NCBI GenBank assembly: GCA_913061435.1
Contig: CAJXUK010000001.1
Coordinates: forward strand, 233,770 to 297,769
Length of the DNA stretch: 64,000 bases
Reading direction: 5' to 3'
From: an uncultured Thalassolituus sp.
GTDB taxonomy: Bacteria > Pseudomonadota > Gammaproteobacteria > Pseudomonadales > Oceanobacteraceae
The notes beneath the pieces were generated by a model. It saw only the letters and a list, made by a program, of their open reading frames with translations. It ran no database searches and had not been told where the DNA came from. This document shows positions 16,866 to 25,679 of the stretch, in pieces; the stretch's first letter is position 1, and each line of letters starts with the position of its first letter. Made by a program: the position numbers and the translations under genes.

Positions 16866-18539
16866 CTACTTTACATATAACCGTTTTCGCTGCCATTCGT
16901 GCTCTGGTTCGTTTAATTGCAAAACTAATTCAATAAAACCATCCTTGGTATTTTGATCTATGCTAAACCCTAAACGTTGCGCCAACTTGAGCATTGGGTA
17001 ATTATTGGGCAAGACACTACCAATAAGCTGCAACACGCCTCGTTTATGAGTTAGGTAGTGAATCATTTTTTTCATCAACATATATCCTAAGCGTTGACCA
17101 GCATATTCATCCCCCACAAGAACAGCAAATTCAGCAGTTATGCTATCTGGGTCTATCCAGCTTCTTACAACCCCAGCCAAAACAGCATTCTGCTTAGCAA
17201 CAAAAGCCATTTCTCGGTCGTAATCTATTTGCGCAAAGCGTGACAACTCTTTATGGTCAAAATGTTTTCGTGAATTGAAAAACCGAAAGCGCAAAGACTC
17301 AGGACTTAGTTTTTTATAAAACACTGCTAGATCAAATTCATCTTCGGCCTTAATCGGGCGCAAATTAAATCTAATGCGATTGTGATTGCGAACTACTTCC
17401 TCTAATTCAGACGGATAAGCTTTAAAGGTAGACGTCACAGGCGCTGAAGTTTCACCTGCAACACCTAAGATTAAAAACTCCCCACTGCAGGAACGTATCG
17501 CATTCAACTCCAATCCAGAAATACTGGGGTACTGACTAGATAGCTGCGATAAACCAACCAACCAGTGTGATAATATCAGCAATTCTTTGTCGTATTTTTC
17601 ACTGCGTTCTCGCAATACTTGGCTAGCATGACTTCTTTCGATCAAATGCCGAGCAAGTGCTGTATTTAGTGGAGGAACAGCTACTTGACGATCCGTTAAA
17701 ATGTCCGCCGTGGTACCACCGCCGCCAAAAAATATAAAAGGGCCCACTTCTGCATCGCGCCCGATACCTAAGCTAATTTGCATATTATCAAGAGCACGAT
17801 ACATAGACTGTATGCTGTAACCTACTATTTCACTGTCGGGGTAATGATGCTGCAGCTCTTGGTTCAAGCGCGCGACTTCTGATTCTATTTGCATTGGTTG
17901 AGTAATATTTAAAGCAACGCTGCGCCAGCGTTGGCGAGCATTTAAACCGTAAGCAAACGGTTTAAGGTAAGCTTTATGGTGTAACTTAACCACCCAAGGC
18001 GGCGACATATCCCTACTTAAATGCTTCAGATTTTCTGCTTTTTTGGTGTATAGATTATCTGCGGTGTAAAAGCCATAACTGCGAATCAATTGCCAAGCAA
18101 GTTGCGGCATAATCACATCATGCTTAGGCAGTTGGCGCGCAATATCCGGTGAATAACCCGCAGGAGTTACAATACTGTGCGGGGTTTGCTGCATTAAGGT
18201 CTGAGTTCTCATATGAGAAACCATATACATGAACGCTTTAATCGCACTGTCTGGGGTATCAAAATTTGGAATGGAATGTGAATCAAAAACGCTACGTGCC
18301 TTGCTGACACTGTATTCCCCCATCCAACTGCAAAAAAAGGTTTTATTGCTTTCTTTAGCCAACAAAATTAAAGCGTTGGCGTTATCGATAGCGTCTGTTC
18401 CTAAACCTGGGGTATAAACGATTAACAGCGCATCTACATTATGATCATTTAATACGATACGCGCCACGGTTTCTAATTGATGGGGTTTCAATTCAGGATC
18501 CAGTAATACCGGATTTTGGCTTGATAAATATTCGGGCAA
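16866..18539 (-). CDS. Pat/YfiQ-type protein acetyltransferase, C-terminal fragment (ATP-grasp-like plus GNAT)
   Basis: A 557-residue reading frame with a TTG as first possible start. It carries the later part of a Pat/YfiQ (Pka) lysine acetyltransferase: the end of the CoA-ligase-like domain (YLSSQNPVLLDPELKPHQL), a diverged ATP-grasp-like segment (about 150-330) and a C-terminal GNAT domain (about 395-557; FRFFNSRKHF, AEFAVLVGDEYAGQRLGYML). Joined with the upstream frame it gives about 900 residues, matching the family's usual size. One extra T in a T5 run separates the halves. Alone it would lack the CoA-binding domain, though the GNAT part could still be made if translation restarts. Confidence 0.8.
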   Translation of the reverse strand: MPEYLSSQNPVLLDPELKPHQLETVARIVLNDHNVDALLIVYTPGLGTDAIDNANALILLAKESNKTFFCSWMGEYSVSKARSVFDSHSIPNFDTPDSAIKAFMYMVSHMRTQTLMQQTPHSIVTPAGYSPDIARQLPKHDVIMPQLAWQLIRSYGFYTADNLYTKKAENLKHLSRDMSPPWVVKLHHKAYLKPFAYGLNARQRWRSVALNITQPMQIESEVARLNQELQHHYPDSEIVGYSIQSMYRALDNMQISLGIGRDAEVGPFIFFGGGGTTADILTDRQVAVPPLNTALARHLIERSHASQVLRERSEKYDKELLILSHWLVGLSQLSSQYPSISGLELNAIRSCSGEFLILGVAGETSAPVTSTFKAYPSELEEVVRNHNRIRFNLRPIKAEDEFDLAVFYKKLSPESLRFRFFNSRKHFDHKELSRFAQIDYDREMAFVAKQNAVLAGVVRSWIDPDSITAEFAVLVGDEYAGQRLGYMLMKKMIHYLTHKRGVLQLIGSVLPNNYPMLKLAQRLGFSIDQNTKDGFIELVLQLNEPEHEWQRKRLYVK

Positions 18540-19569
18540 GTAACGCTTGAGTTGCTGCTCTGTACTGTGTGAAAAACTCAGCTAGTTGGCCTTGATCTAA
18601 CAGTAAGCGGTCAATAGCTAAAATAGCACCACCCCGACTGTTTGATATGATCGCCAAACGCTCACCTTTTAGCTGGCGCTGTTGCTGTAAAGTCTCAACA
18701 CAATCAAACAACTCATGAGTGGCATCCACCCTAAGAACACCTGCCCTTTGTAAAGCGTGATCAATTAAAAGATCTCGAGATTTGAGCCCTGGTGTTTGTA
18801 TATCATTAGCTAAAGGTGACAGTGCAAAGCGATTACTTTTCACCGCCAGTACCAGCTTATTACGCGATGCAGCTCGCAATGAACGCAGTAAAATCCGACC
18901 TTCACTAAAGTCATCAAGGTGAACTAACAATGCCTTAGCTGACTTATCAGAAGCTAAATGATCAACTACGTCAGCAAGGGTTATATCTTGACCTCGGCCA
19001 AGGGTTAATACATGGGAAAATCCAATGTTTCGAGCCATTGCCCAGTCGGTGATCGCATTAGCTATAGCACCAGACTGACCAAGATAGGCAATATGCCCCG
19101 GCTTAACAGGCACGTGAACATTGCTGGCGTTAAGCTTATGATTTGGATTAATAATACCCAAGCAGTCCGGACCTAATATGCGTACCCGCGTTTTATTTTG
19201 TATTTCAAGCAAACGTGTGCGCGAAGGAGAAAAAATGCTTGAGCGGACTCGGGCTGTTCCGCCCGTCATAATAACTGCTGCTGGTATATGCGACTTAGCC
19301 ACCGTCGAAATGATTTTTTCTACCGTTTCGGCTGGCGTACAAATAATAGCCAAATCTACACCATGGGGTAACTGTGAGAGACGACTGTATGCTTTAAGAC
19401 CGCAAATATAATCGTAGTTGCGTGCATTAACCGGATAAATATTTCCAGCAAAGCCACTATCAATTAAATTCCTCAATACCGCCCCACCCAAGCTACCTAA
19501 TTTATCCGAGGCGCCAATCACTGCAATCGAGCTAGGTGTGAATATCTGTTCTAAAGCACGCGTGCTCAT
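18493..19569 (-). CDS. Pat/YfiQ-type protein acetyltransferase, N-terminal fragment (CoA-binding domain)
   Basis: A 358-residue frame with the NDP-forming acyl-CoA synthetase-like N-terminus: CoA-binding Rossmann domain (IAVIGASDKLGSLGGAV, about 15-31), ILGPDCLGIINP, AYLGQSGAIANAITDWA and AIISNSRGGAILA. In intact proteins the frame continues from LAEF into S-rich then LPEYL-type sequence. Here the last 26 residues after LAEF (FTQYRAATQ onward) are out-of-frame and unlike the family. Reading the other frame from the T5 run restores LAEF-SHSTEQQLKRYLPEYL. The family acetylates metabolic enzymes such as acetyl-CoA synthetase. It is divergent from an HDAC-like gene 85 bp away. Confidence 0.82.
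   Translation of the reverse strand: MSTRALEQIFTPSSIAVIGASDKLGSLGGAVLRNLIDSGFAGNIYPVNARNYDYICGLKAYSRLSQLPHGVDLAIICTPAETVEKIISTVAKSHIPAAVIMTGGTARVRSSIFSPSRTRLLEIQNKTRVRILGPDCLGIINPNHKLNASNVHVPVKPGHIAYLGQSGAIANAITDWAMARNIGFSHVLTLGRGQDITLADVVDHLASDKSAKALLVHLDDFSEGRILLRSLRAASRNKLVLAVKSNRFALSPLANDIQTPGLKSRDLLIDHALQRAGVLRVDATHELFDCVETLQQQRQLKGERLAIISNSRGGAILAIDRLLLDQGQLAEFFTQYRAATQALLARIFIKPKSGITGS
18572..18576 (-). other. Frameshift site in the Pat/YfiQ-type gene
   Basis: On the minus strand this is a T5 run within GCTGAGTTTTTCACACAG. Removing one T joins the two frames into a single 900-residue protein with good family continuity across the joint. A stop codon (TAG) in the downstream frame just before the run and the loss of homology right after it place the shift here. 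It could be a true mutation, a slippage site or a sequence error. Confidence 0.8.
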
Positions 19570-19654
19570 GATTTATTTGCCTTTTATACTCGAGATCAAA
19601 TCGTTACACTGCTAATAACGATTTAATATAATACAGAATCAATACAAGAATAAA

Positions 19655-20575
19655 ATGAAGTTTGGTTATTACAGTTACAATGCGCACATTCAGCACGAGG
19701 TAGGTGATTTACATCCGGAGCACCCGATGAGAATCATCGCTATTCATAGGCATCTCGAAATGTCAGGCTTGCTGACGGAAGCCTACCACGGAAGCAGTCA
19801 CCCGGCTGCTCATAGTGATTTAATTCGTGCCCACAGTGCGGGCTACATAGAACAACTTCTCACCATGAGCCCAGCCAATGGTATGATTTTAGCCGCTGTG
19901 GATACTCCCATGTCTGTGGGATCACTTGCTGCAGCATACGAAGCTGCTAGCTGTGTCATCGAAGCCCTTGACGATATGATGACTAACACAATAGATCGTG
20001 CATTTTGTGCAGTCAGACCCCCAGGGCATCACGCCGAACGTAATAAATCCATGGGGTTTTGCTTTTTAAATAACGTTGCAATAGCAGCAAAAAAAGCTAA
20101 AGAAGTTTATGGCTTAGAACGCATAGCGGTTATTGATTTTGATGTCCATCAGGGTAACGGCACAATTGATATTTTAGCAAATGACCCAGCTTTTTTGATT
20201 TGTTCCTCTTTTCAGCATCCCAGCTTTCCTTTTAGTCATTGGCGTAATATTTATCCCAACGTGATTAATACTCCACTAACAGAAGGCAGCTCTGGGATAG
20301 TCATGCGCCGCGCAGTTGAAGCGCAATGGCTGCATCAACTGCAAGACTTTAAGCCACAGCTCACCTTGGTTTCTGCAGGTTTTGACGCTCACAAGCATGA
20401 CCCTATGGCCGACCTGAGTTGGGATGAAAGCGATTATGCATGGCTGGGAAGTTTTCTATCTGAGATAAACAAAGAAAACCCCAGCAACAAAATACTAGCC
20501 GTTTTAGAAGGCGGCTATAACCTCAATGCGTTAGCGCAATCATCCCTATCTTTCATTAGTCAATTCAAAGACTGA
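19655..20575 (+). CDS. Histone deacetylase family protein (AcuC/class II-like)
   Basis: A 306-residue zinc-dependent deacetylase-fold protein. Clear marks: RPPGHHAERNKSMGFCFLNN (His pair of the active site, about 126-145), VIDFDVHQGNGT (zinc ligands Asp and His), SAGFDAHKHDPMADL (third zinc-ligand Asp) and LEGGYN at the end. Bacterial members remove acetyl groups from proteins, polyamines or small amides in the cytoplasm. It is divergent from the Pat/YfiQ-type acetyltransferase, and an acetylation/deacetylation pair is plausible (inference). No strong ribosome site precedes the ATG. Confidence 0.9.
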   Translation: MKFGYYSYNAHIQHEVGDLHPEHPMRIIAIHRHLEMSGLLTEAYHGSSHPAAHSDLIRAHSAGYIEQLLTMSPANGMILAAVDTPMSVGSLAAAYEAASCVIEALDDMMTNTIDRAFCAVRPPGHHAERNKSMGFCFLNNVAIAAKKAKEVYGLERIAVIDFDVHQGNGTIDILANDPAFLICSSFQHPSFPFSHWRNIYPNVINTPLTEGSSGIVMRRAVEAQWLHQLQDFKPQLTLVSAGFDAHKHDPMADLSWDESDYAWLGSFLSEINKENPSNKILAVLEGGYNLNALAQSSLSFISQFKD

Positions 20576-20725
20576 GTTAACTGCCCCTCTGTTACTCCCC
20601 CCTATTACTTCAAAGTTTTTAGCGATACATAACGAAACATAATCATCACAAAACTACAGCAGGCAATTACATCATTTACTGGCAATGTATAGATCAAGGG
20701 TCAATAAATTTCGCGGGTAAAAGCT

Positions 20726-21085
20726 ATGAAGCAATGGATGTTTTTTCAAGCGCTTATCACAAGCATTAGTGACAATAATCTAAGACTCAAAGTTGATAGC
20801 AGCTCTAGTAATTTTGGGTTATTTAAAGATAGCAATCCAAAAAAGAAATCAAGCGCAGCTTCTAGCTTTAGCTCAGGCTCAGTTGCTCACACTAATGTTA
20901 GTACTAGCCAAACCACACAAGGTCAATCTAATGTTTTAGACAGTTGGCTAGACAAGCAAATTGAACTTCTCGAACGCCTAGCCACGTCACCAAGTGCTTA
21001 TAAAAAACTTATTCGATTAGAATGGCTTGCTGTTTTTGGTTTATCAGCATGGTTAATCATGGTGTTTACAACAATATTAAATTAG
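20726..21085 (+). CDS. Small hypothetical membrane protein
   Basis: A 119-residue protein I do not recognise. The first half is Ser/Lys/Gln-rich and probably disordered (SSAASSFSSGSVAH). A helix with LDSWLDKQIELLERLATSP follows, and one C-terminal transmembrane segment (WLAVFGLSAWLIMVFTTILN) ends the protein, giving a tail-anchored layout. The frame is open from a GCGGGTAAAAGCT-preceded ATG. It stands alone between the HDAC-like gene and tRNA-Ser. The layout suggests a cytoplasmic domain held at the inner membrane; function is unknown. Confidence 0.6.
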   Translation: MKQWMFFQALITSISDNNLRLKVDSSSSNFGLFKDSNPKKKSSAASSFSSGSVAHTNVSTSQTTQGQSNVLDSWLDKQIELLERLATSPSAYKKLIRLEWLAVFGLSAWLIMVFTTILN

Positions 21086-21243
21086 CTAGATTGCTAATCA
21101 AGTAGCAAGTTTTCAGATAGCCAGCTTTCAGACAGCAGTTAAGATCACAAAATAATTATTAGATAGCGATAAACAAAGAAAATCGTGATAGAAATATAGG
21201 AAATAATTCACACTGTAGAAAGCTGAAATAGCTAGTGTAAAAT

Positions 21244-21334
21244 TGGCGGAGGGATAGGGATTTGAACCCTAGATACGCTATTAACGTATGCCAGTTTTCA
21301 AGACTGGTGCATTCAACCGCTCTGCCACCCCTCC
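21244..21334 (-). tRNA. tRNA-Ser (anticodon TGA)
   Basis: A 91-nt class II tRNA on the minus strand: acceptor GGAGGGG pairs with TCCCTCC (G7:U66 wobble), discriminator G, anticodon loop CTTGAAA with TGA, a long variable arm (TACGTTAATAGCGTA), T-arm GGGTTCAAATCCC and encoded CCA. Confidence 0.96.
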
Positions 21335-21347
21335 GCAACTGAGATGT

Positions 21348-21375
21348 ATAATACATTGGAATAATTTTACGTCAA
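21348..21375 (-). promoter_or_regulatory. Sigma70-type promoter of tRNA-Ser
   Basis: On the minus strand TTGACG (21370-21375) and TATTAT (21348-21353) are separated by 16 bp, ending only about 14 bp before the tRNA 5' end. The leader is therefore very short. Confidence 0.75.
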
Positions 21376-21489
21376 GTATTTTTATTAAATTAATTTCAAC
21401 AAAATCAATGGCGTACAACTGCTTATTCAACTTATGGGTAATTTACTTTAAAAAAAAGCCCATCCCCCCTATCATGACATGTTCAACAA

Positions 21490-21912
21490 GTGACTTTTAG
21501 AGTAGATAAAATTTTGGCCGAAAAACCACTGCACTACACCTTAATTATTACTCAATCGCCCAATCAGCTAGAGACGAATCTTACCGCCCAGCAACTGGCT
21601 GCGGCCATATTAGACGCGGGAGATGCTATTGACCGAGTTTTTTTCTACCAAGATGCTTGCTATGTAGCACTTGCTTCGCAAGTTCCTGGCCAAGGGGTTA
21701 AAACCAGCTTTGATGGTTGGGTTAACCTGCATGCTCAATACAAAATTAACTTGCAGGTGTGTATCGCTAATGGCTTGCGTCGCGGACTAATTGATATCGA
21801 AGAAGGGAAGCGTTATCAACAAACAGCCAATTTACATTCTGCTTTTCAATTAGTTGGCTTAGGTGAATTAGCTGAAGCCTGCCAAACGTCTGATCGCATC
21901 ATTACACTTTAA
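21490..21912 (+). CDS. tusD: Sulfurtransferase TusD (DsrE family)
   Basis: A DsrE-fold protein, about 125-140 residues depending on start. TusBCD relays persulfide sulfur from TusA to TusE for 2-thiolation of tRNA wobble uridine. The family core LHYTLIITQSPNQ, VFFYQDACYVAL and LQVCIANGLRRGLID (the active cysteine before AN-LRRG) is present. Start is uncertain: there is no ATG in frame; GTG at 21490 gives 140 residues and TTG at 21514 gives 132, closer to the usual N-terminus. Neither has a strong ribosome site, and an 8-codon frame (ATG 21474, stop 21498-21500) overlaps the region. First gene of tusDCBE. Confidence 0.88.
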   Translation: MTFRVDKILAEKPLHYTLIITQSPNQLETNLTAQQLAAAILDAGDAIDRVFFYQDACYVALASQVPGQGVKTSFDGWVNLHAQYKINLQVCIANGLRRGLIDIEEGKRYQQTANLHSAFQLVGLGELAEACQTSDRIITL

Positions 21913-21922
21913 GGCGGCCACT

Positions 21923-22264
21923 ATGACATTAATTATTATTTCTAATCCGCCATCACAGGATCTCGAACCATTGGAATTACTGCTCGCTTTAGCGGCATTT
22001 GAACAAGCCCCAAAGATTTTACTATTAGGTCAAGGTGTTCACTACGCTAATAAATTTCAGCAAGCAAAAAAAACCAATGGTAAATCGCCCAGTAAAGTTA
22101 TATCGGCGCTGCCCATGTATGATTGCGATGAAATTCTAGTACGCAAAGATGATCTTATTGAACAAGGTCTTGAAGTAACCGACCTGCAAGATTTTTATCG
22201 CTTGGTTGACAACCATGAAATTAAGCAACTTATTAATCAATCTAAACATTGTGTGAATTTCTAA
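21923..22264 (+). CDS. tusC: Sulfurtransferase TusC (DsrF family)
   Basis: A 113-residue DsrE/F-fold protein, second subunit of the TusBCD sulfur relay. It starts with hydrophobic strand TLIIISNPP, then LELLLALAAFE, ILLLGQGVHYA and ALPMYDCDEILVRKDDL, in the position of the TusC/DsrF core. AAGGCGG lies just upstream of the ATG. It is 10 bp after tusD and overlaps tusB by one base (TAATG), so translation is coupled. Sequence is diverged compared with Escherichia but position and fold agree. Confidence 0.9.
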   Translation: MTLIIISNPPSQDLEPLELLLALAAFEQAPKILLLGQGVHYANKFQQAKKTNGKSPSKVISALPMYDCDEILVRKDDLIEQGLEVTDLQDFYRLVDNHEIKQLINQSKHCVNF

Positions 22265-22533
22265 TGGCTCTACATATAATTAAAAGTGCAAAAGCAACTG
22301 TAATTTCAGAGATTGAAGCGATCATCCAAGAAGATGATCAAGTATTATTAACCGACGATGGTTGCTACTTATACACCCTTGCCGCTAAAAAGTTTCCACA
22401 CTTACAGGCCATGTCTGATCACATGCATAATCGGGGTTTAACTAATAAAGCCAGCGACCTTAACATTGAACTGATCTCTGTGGTGCAATGGGCAATGCTC
22501 ACTCGTAATCACCGTCAGATCATGACGTGGTAA
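22264..22533 (+). CDS. tusB: Sulfurtransferase TusB (DsrH family)
   Basis: An 89-residue DsrH/TusB protein completing the TusBCD hexamer. The N-terminus MALHIIKSAKATVIS and LTDDGCYLYTL fit the family (Cys within the DGCY position). The start at 22264 is chosen because its ATG shares one base with the tusC stop; an upstream in-frame start would only add five residues read through tusC. It ends 13 bp before tusE. Confidence 0.9.
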   Translation: MALHIIKSAKATVISEIEAIIQEDDQVLLTDDGCYLYTLAAKKFPHLQAMSDHMHNRGLTNKASDLNIELISVVQWAMLTRNHRQIMTW

Positions 22534-22546
22534 TTTGGAAATAACC

Positions 22547-22861
22547 ATGACCAACTTACTTATAGATAAAGATGGATTTTTAATTGATCACTTATCATGG
22601 AATGAAGAAACAGCTGAGCAGCTGGCAGCTAACGAAAACATATCCCTAACACCAGAGCACTGGCAATTAATACATTTGATACGTCAATTTTACGATGAAT
22701 TTGATCTATCACCTGCCATGCGCCCCCTTGCTAAGTACATTAAATTTCATCTAGGGGCCGAAAAAGCGAGCAGCATTTATTTAATGCAATTATTCCCGCA
22801 AAGTCCGGCAAAATATCTGGCAAAAATTGCTGGACTACCAAGACCAGAGAACTGCTTATGA
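22547..22861 (+). CDS. tusE: Sulfurtransferase TusE (DsrC family)
   Basis: A 104-residue DsrC-fold protein that accepts sulfur from TusBCD and delivers it to MnmA, which is also encoded in this window (41970). Family marks: DKDGFLIDHLSWNEETAEQLA at the N-terminus and the terminal GLPRPENCL with the penultimate active cysteine. Only this cysteine of the DsrC pair is present, as expected of a TusE and not of a dissimilatory DsrC. The ATG at 22547 follows GGAA with 6-nt spacing. Its stop overlaps the next start by ATGA. Confidence 0.94.
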   Translation: MTNLLIDKDGFLIDHLSWNEETAEQLAANENISLTPEHWQLIHLIRQFYDEFDLSPAMRPLAKYIKFHLGAEKASSIYLMQLFPQSPAKYLAKIAGLPRPENCL

Positions 22862-23835
22862 TCATCACCAACACACAGCAAAATGAATTTACTCAATTTG
22901 TGCGCATTCTTGCACGTGGTCGTAACGCCAGTCGCGATATGACCCAAGAAGAAGCAAAACAAGCCATGAGTCTATTACTTGAAGGTAAAGCACTGCCTGA
23001 ACAACTTGGCGCTTTCTTTATGCTTATGCGAGTCAAAGAAGAATCACCCGCAGAGTTGGCCGGCTTTGCAGAAGCCTGCTCTCCCCTCTGGCAAGATTTA
23101 AAAGCCGATATAATTTGGCCAAGTTACGCCGGAAAAAGACGCCAGCCTTTATGGTATTTGCTTAGTATCCAGCTGTTAAAAGACGCAGGCTACAGCATTT
23201 TATTGCACGGTAGCCACGGACACACCCCCGATAGGCAGTTTAGTGTTGACCTATGCGAAAGCTTCCAAATACAAATTGCCGATAGTCATAAGCAGGCTAG
23301 CACTAACATTGATCAAGAAGGTATAACCTACCTTCCGTGTGATGTGCTACACCCAGAATTTCAAACTTGGTTAATGACCAAGCATACACTGGGCTTACGC
23401 TCGCCGATGAACACGTTGCTGCGCCTAATTTCACCTCAAGGCTGTGCTGGCGTACAAAGTGTATTTCATCCAAATTATGGCAAAACTCACCTTGCAGCCT
23501 GTGAAATCATTGGTAAAGAAGCTTTGATCATGAAAGGTGAAGGGGGGGAATTTGAAATTAACCCAGAACGCACTACGCAGTGCATTTTTACTAACAAAAA
23601 AGAAATTGAAAAGATCGGCGGGTTACAGCCTCACTTTGATGGCAAGCAATCTGCACCCAACAGACAAGCACTGGTTAACCTTTGGCAAAATGAAAGCGAT
23701 GAATACGGACTTAATGCAACATTAAGAACCACGGCTGTAGTACTGATGTTAAAAAATAAACACTACACATTTGAACAAGCGTTAATAAAGGCCAGGCATT
23801 TATGGCAAACACGCAACAAACAACAATTCACCTAG
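22858..23835 (+). CDS. TrpD2/YbiB-type glycosyltransferase-family protein
   Basis: A 325-residue homologue of anthranilate phosphoribosyltransferase of the TrpD2/YbiB branch. The N-terminal helical domain (DMTQEEAKQAMSLLLEGKALPEQLGAFFMLMRVKEES) is typical, and the PRPP-loop region is altered (LLHGSHGHTP). It lacks trp neighbours and follows tusE with a 4-bp overlap, the same order as in Pseudomonas. Known YbiB proteins bind nucleic acids and not anthranilate, so a catalytic role in tryptophan synthesis is unlikely. A strong terminator follows. Confidence 0.87.
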   Translation: MIITNTQQNEFTQFVRILARGRNASRDMTQEEAKQAMSLLLEGKALPEQLGAFFMLMRVKEESPAELAGFAEACSPLWQDLKADIIWPSYAGKRRQPLWYLLSIQLLKDAGYSILLHGSHGHTPDRQFSVDLCESFQIQIADSHKQASTNIDQEGITYLPCDVLHPEFQTWLMTKHTLGLRSPMNTLLRLISPQGCAGVQSVFHPNYGKTHLAACEIIGKEALIMKGEGGEFEINPERTTQCIFTNKKEIEKIGGLQPHFDGKQSAPNRQALVNLWQNESDEYGLNATLRTTAVVLMLKNKHYTFEQALIKARHLWQTRNKQQFT

Positions 23836-23855
23836 AAAAATGATATGAATAGATA

Positions 23856-23886
23856 TAAAAAAAGAGCCTTTAGGCTCTTTTTTTAT
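23856..23886. terminator. Bidirectional terminator between trpD2-like gene and chemoreceptor gene
   Basis: Stem AGAGCC/GGCTCT (23863-23868 with 23873-23878), TTTA loop, A7 on the left and T7 on the right. Both converging genes end here. Confidence 0.9.
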
Positions 23887-23904
23887 AAATAATTTTTCTG
23901 TTTG

Positions 23905-25524
23905 CTACACCTTAAAGTCACCAGTAACCCGTTCAAGATCTGACGAGATCTTATTCAATGATGAACTCGCCACCTCTACATTTTGTATGCTCTGCATGGT
24001 CATTTCAGAAGTATCTTTAATGCCCGTCACATTATCTTTAATTGATAACGCTGCTTTTTCTTGCTCTTCTGCAGCTGAAGCAATCTGCATATTCATTTGC
24101 GATATAGACTCTACACGCTCAGTAATTGCAGCAAGGGAAACACCTGTTTGAGCAGCTTGATCAACACTGGTTTGAGCTCTTTCTTTGCTCTGTCCCATTA
24201 CATCTACTGCAGAACGAGCAGCAGTTTGTAACTCTTCAATAACTTTTTGAATTTCTTGAGTAGAATCTTGAGTACGCGATGCCAAGGTTCTTACCTCATC
24301 AGCAACTACCGCAAACCCTCGGCCTTGCTCACCGGCTCTGGCTGCTTCAATTGCAGCGTTCAGTGCCAACAAGTTAGTCTGTTCAGCGATCCCTTTAATT
24401 ACATCCAAAATCTTACCAACGTTTTCCGTATCGGATTCGAGCTTACGGATAACCTCACCCGCTCTTTCAACTTCTGCTGCCAAACCATTAATACTTTCAA
24501 CGGTTTTGTTAACAATTTCTCGGCCTTCTTTTGCTTCGCGGTCTGCTTCATTAGCAGCTTCCGACGCAGAACTGGCATTATTAGATACATCCTTAACACT
24601 GTGTACTAAATTCTCGACCACTAGTGACACTTCTTCAGTGGCTTGATTTTGCTGGCTCGATACTTTTAAGGTTTGTGACGTTAAACTGTTTAAGTCATCC
24701 GAGAGCTCACATAAAGGCTGAATAGATTGAACAACATCGTTGATACTTTTATGTAACTTATCGACAAATAAATTAAACCAATCAACAACATCACCTAACT
24801 CATCATTTGAAGTTTTAGTGATGCGCTTGGTTAAGTCACCATCGCCACTGGCAATGTCTTTCAATGATTTAAGTAAGCTACCTAATGCAGTAACAATGCT
24901 TACCGTGGTACTCCACCCAAGTAAAAGCAAAATAACAACAGTCGCACCAGTAATGATCAAACCTAAGGTTAGTGCTTGATTGGTTGCTGCATTTGAATCA
25001 GCAACAATATTATTGAAACCTAACAAGGCGTCTTTATTCGACTGCATCATGGCCTTAGTGACAAGCTCCAGCGAAGCGTTCATATTTTCTATGCGACCAG
25101 ACAACTGGCTCATATCTAGGGTGCCAGACAACATGCCATCTGATACACGATAAGCAATGGCGTAATAATCGATAAAATATTGGCGAGCACTGAGTGATAG
25201 ATCACCCTGATCAGTCCAAAGGGTATTAACAGAATCAATGTTGTTAATAACTTCATCTTTAACCGTATTTGCCGATTGCAGTAAATCAGCCTCTCCGGTA
25301 CTTACCGCATTATTCAACAGCTCTTTTATTTTGTTCAGTTTTACTAAGTTGGCATCGGTTTTTTGAACAACTGGGAAATACACCTCACGGACTTTTTCTA
25401 TCCGTTCGCTATTTGCAGAATTAATGGTAGTATTAACAACAAGACTAATAACAAGACCAATAATAGCGACAGCGGCAAGTGATATTATTTTAACTTTAAT
25501 ACTTATATTGCTTAAAAACCCCAT
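23905..25524 (-). CDS. Methyl-accepting chemotaxis protein
   Basis: A 539-residue transmembrane chemoreceptor. Order: membrane helix ([18 protein letters not shown]), four-helix-bundle periplasmic sensor of about 150 residues, second membrane helix ([18 protein letters not shown]), HAMP, and the cytoplasmic signalling coiled coil with hairpin tip [20 protein letters not shown] and [15 protein letters not shown]. The start ATG at 25524 is chosen because GGAG lies 9 nt upstream; an in-frame TTG at 25539 overlaps that ribosome site. The ligand is unknown. No other chemotaxis gene is near. No CheR-docking pentapeptide is seen at the end. Confidence 0.93.
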   Translation of the reverse strand: MGFLSNISIKVKIISLAAVAIIGLVISLVVNTTINSANSERIEKVREVYFPVVQKTDANLVKLNKIKELLNNAVSTGEADLLQSANTVKDEVINNIDSVNTLWTDQGDLSLSARQYFIDYYAIAYRVSDGMLSGTLDMSQLSGRIENMNASLELVTKAMMQSNKDALLGFNNIVADSNAATNQALTLGLIITGATVVILLLLGWSTTVSIVTALGSLLKSLKDIASGDGDLTKRITKTSNDELGDVVDWFNLFVDKLHKSINDVVQSIQPLCELSDDLNSLTSQTLKVSSQQNQATEEVSLVVENLVHSVKDVSNNASSASEAANEADREAKEGREIVNKTVESINGLAAEVERAGEVIRKLESDTENVGKILDVIKGIAEQTNLLALNAAIEAARAGEQGRGFAVVADEVRTLASRTQDSTQEIQKVIEELQTAARSAVDVMGQSKERAQTSVDQAAQTGVSLAAITERVESISQMNMQIASAAEEQEKAALSIKDNVTGIKDTSEMTMQSIQNVEVASSSLNKISSDLERVTGDFKV

Positions 25525-25679
25525 GGTTTTCATCTCCAAATACTTGTTAGTCTTTAGTCTAGTGTAGTTCGTAATTTTTGCTTAATTTTATGTACTAATA
25601 CTTATATCGGACAAGATTAGATTTAGTTTAGTTTTTTTACGTTTTATCTTTGTTATTAGCTCACAATTCAAACCACCCA

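Noticed and set aside
18572..18576. Programmed ribosomal frameshift in the Pat/YfiQ-type gene
   Set aside because: The joint needs a +1 shift on GAG-TTT-TTC without a nearby stop or Shine-Dalgarno-like stimulator in the first frame, and the family is normally one frame. An indel is the simpler explanation; it is kept as a finding and not called recoding.
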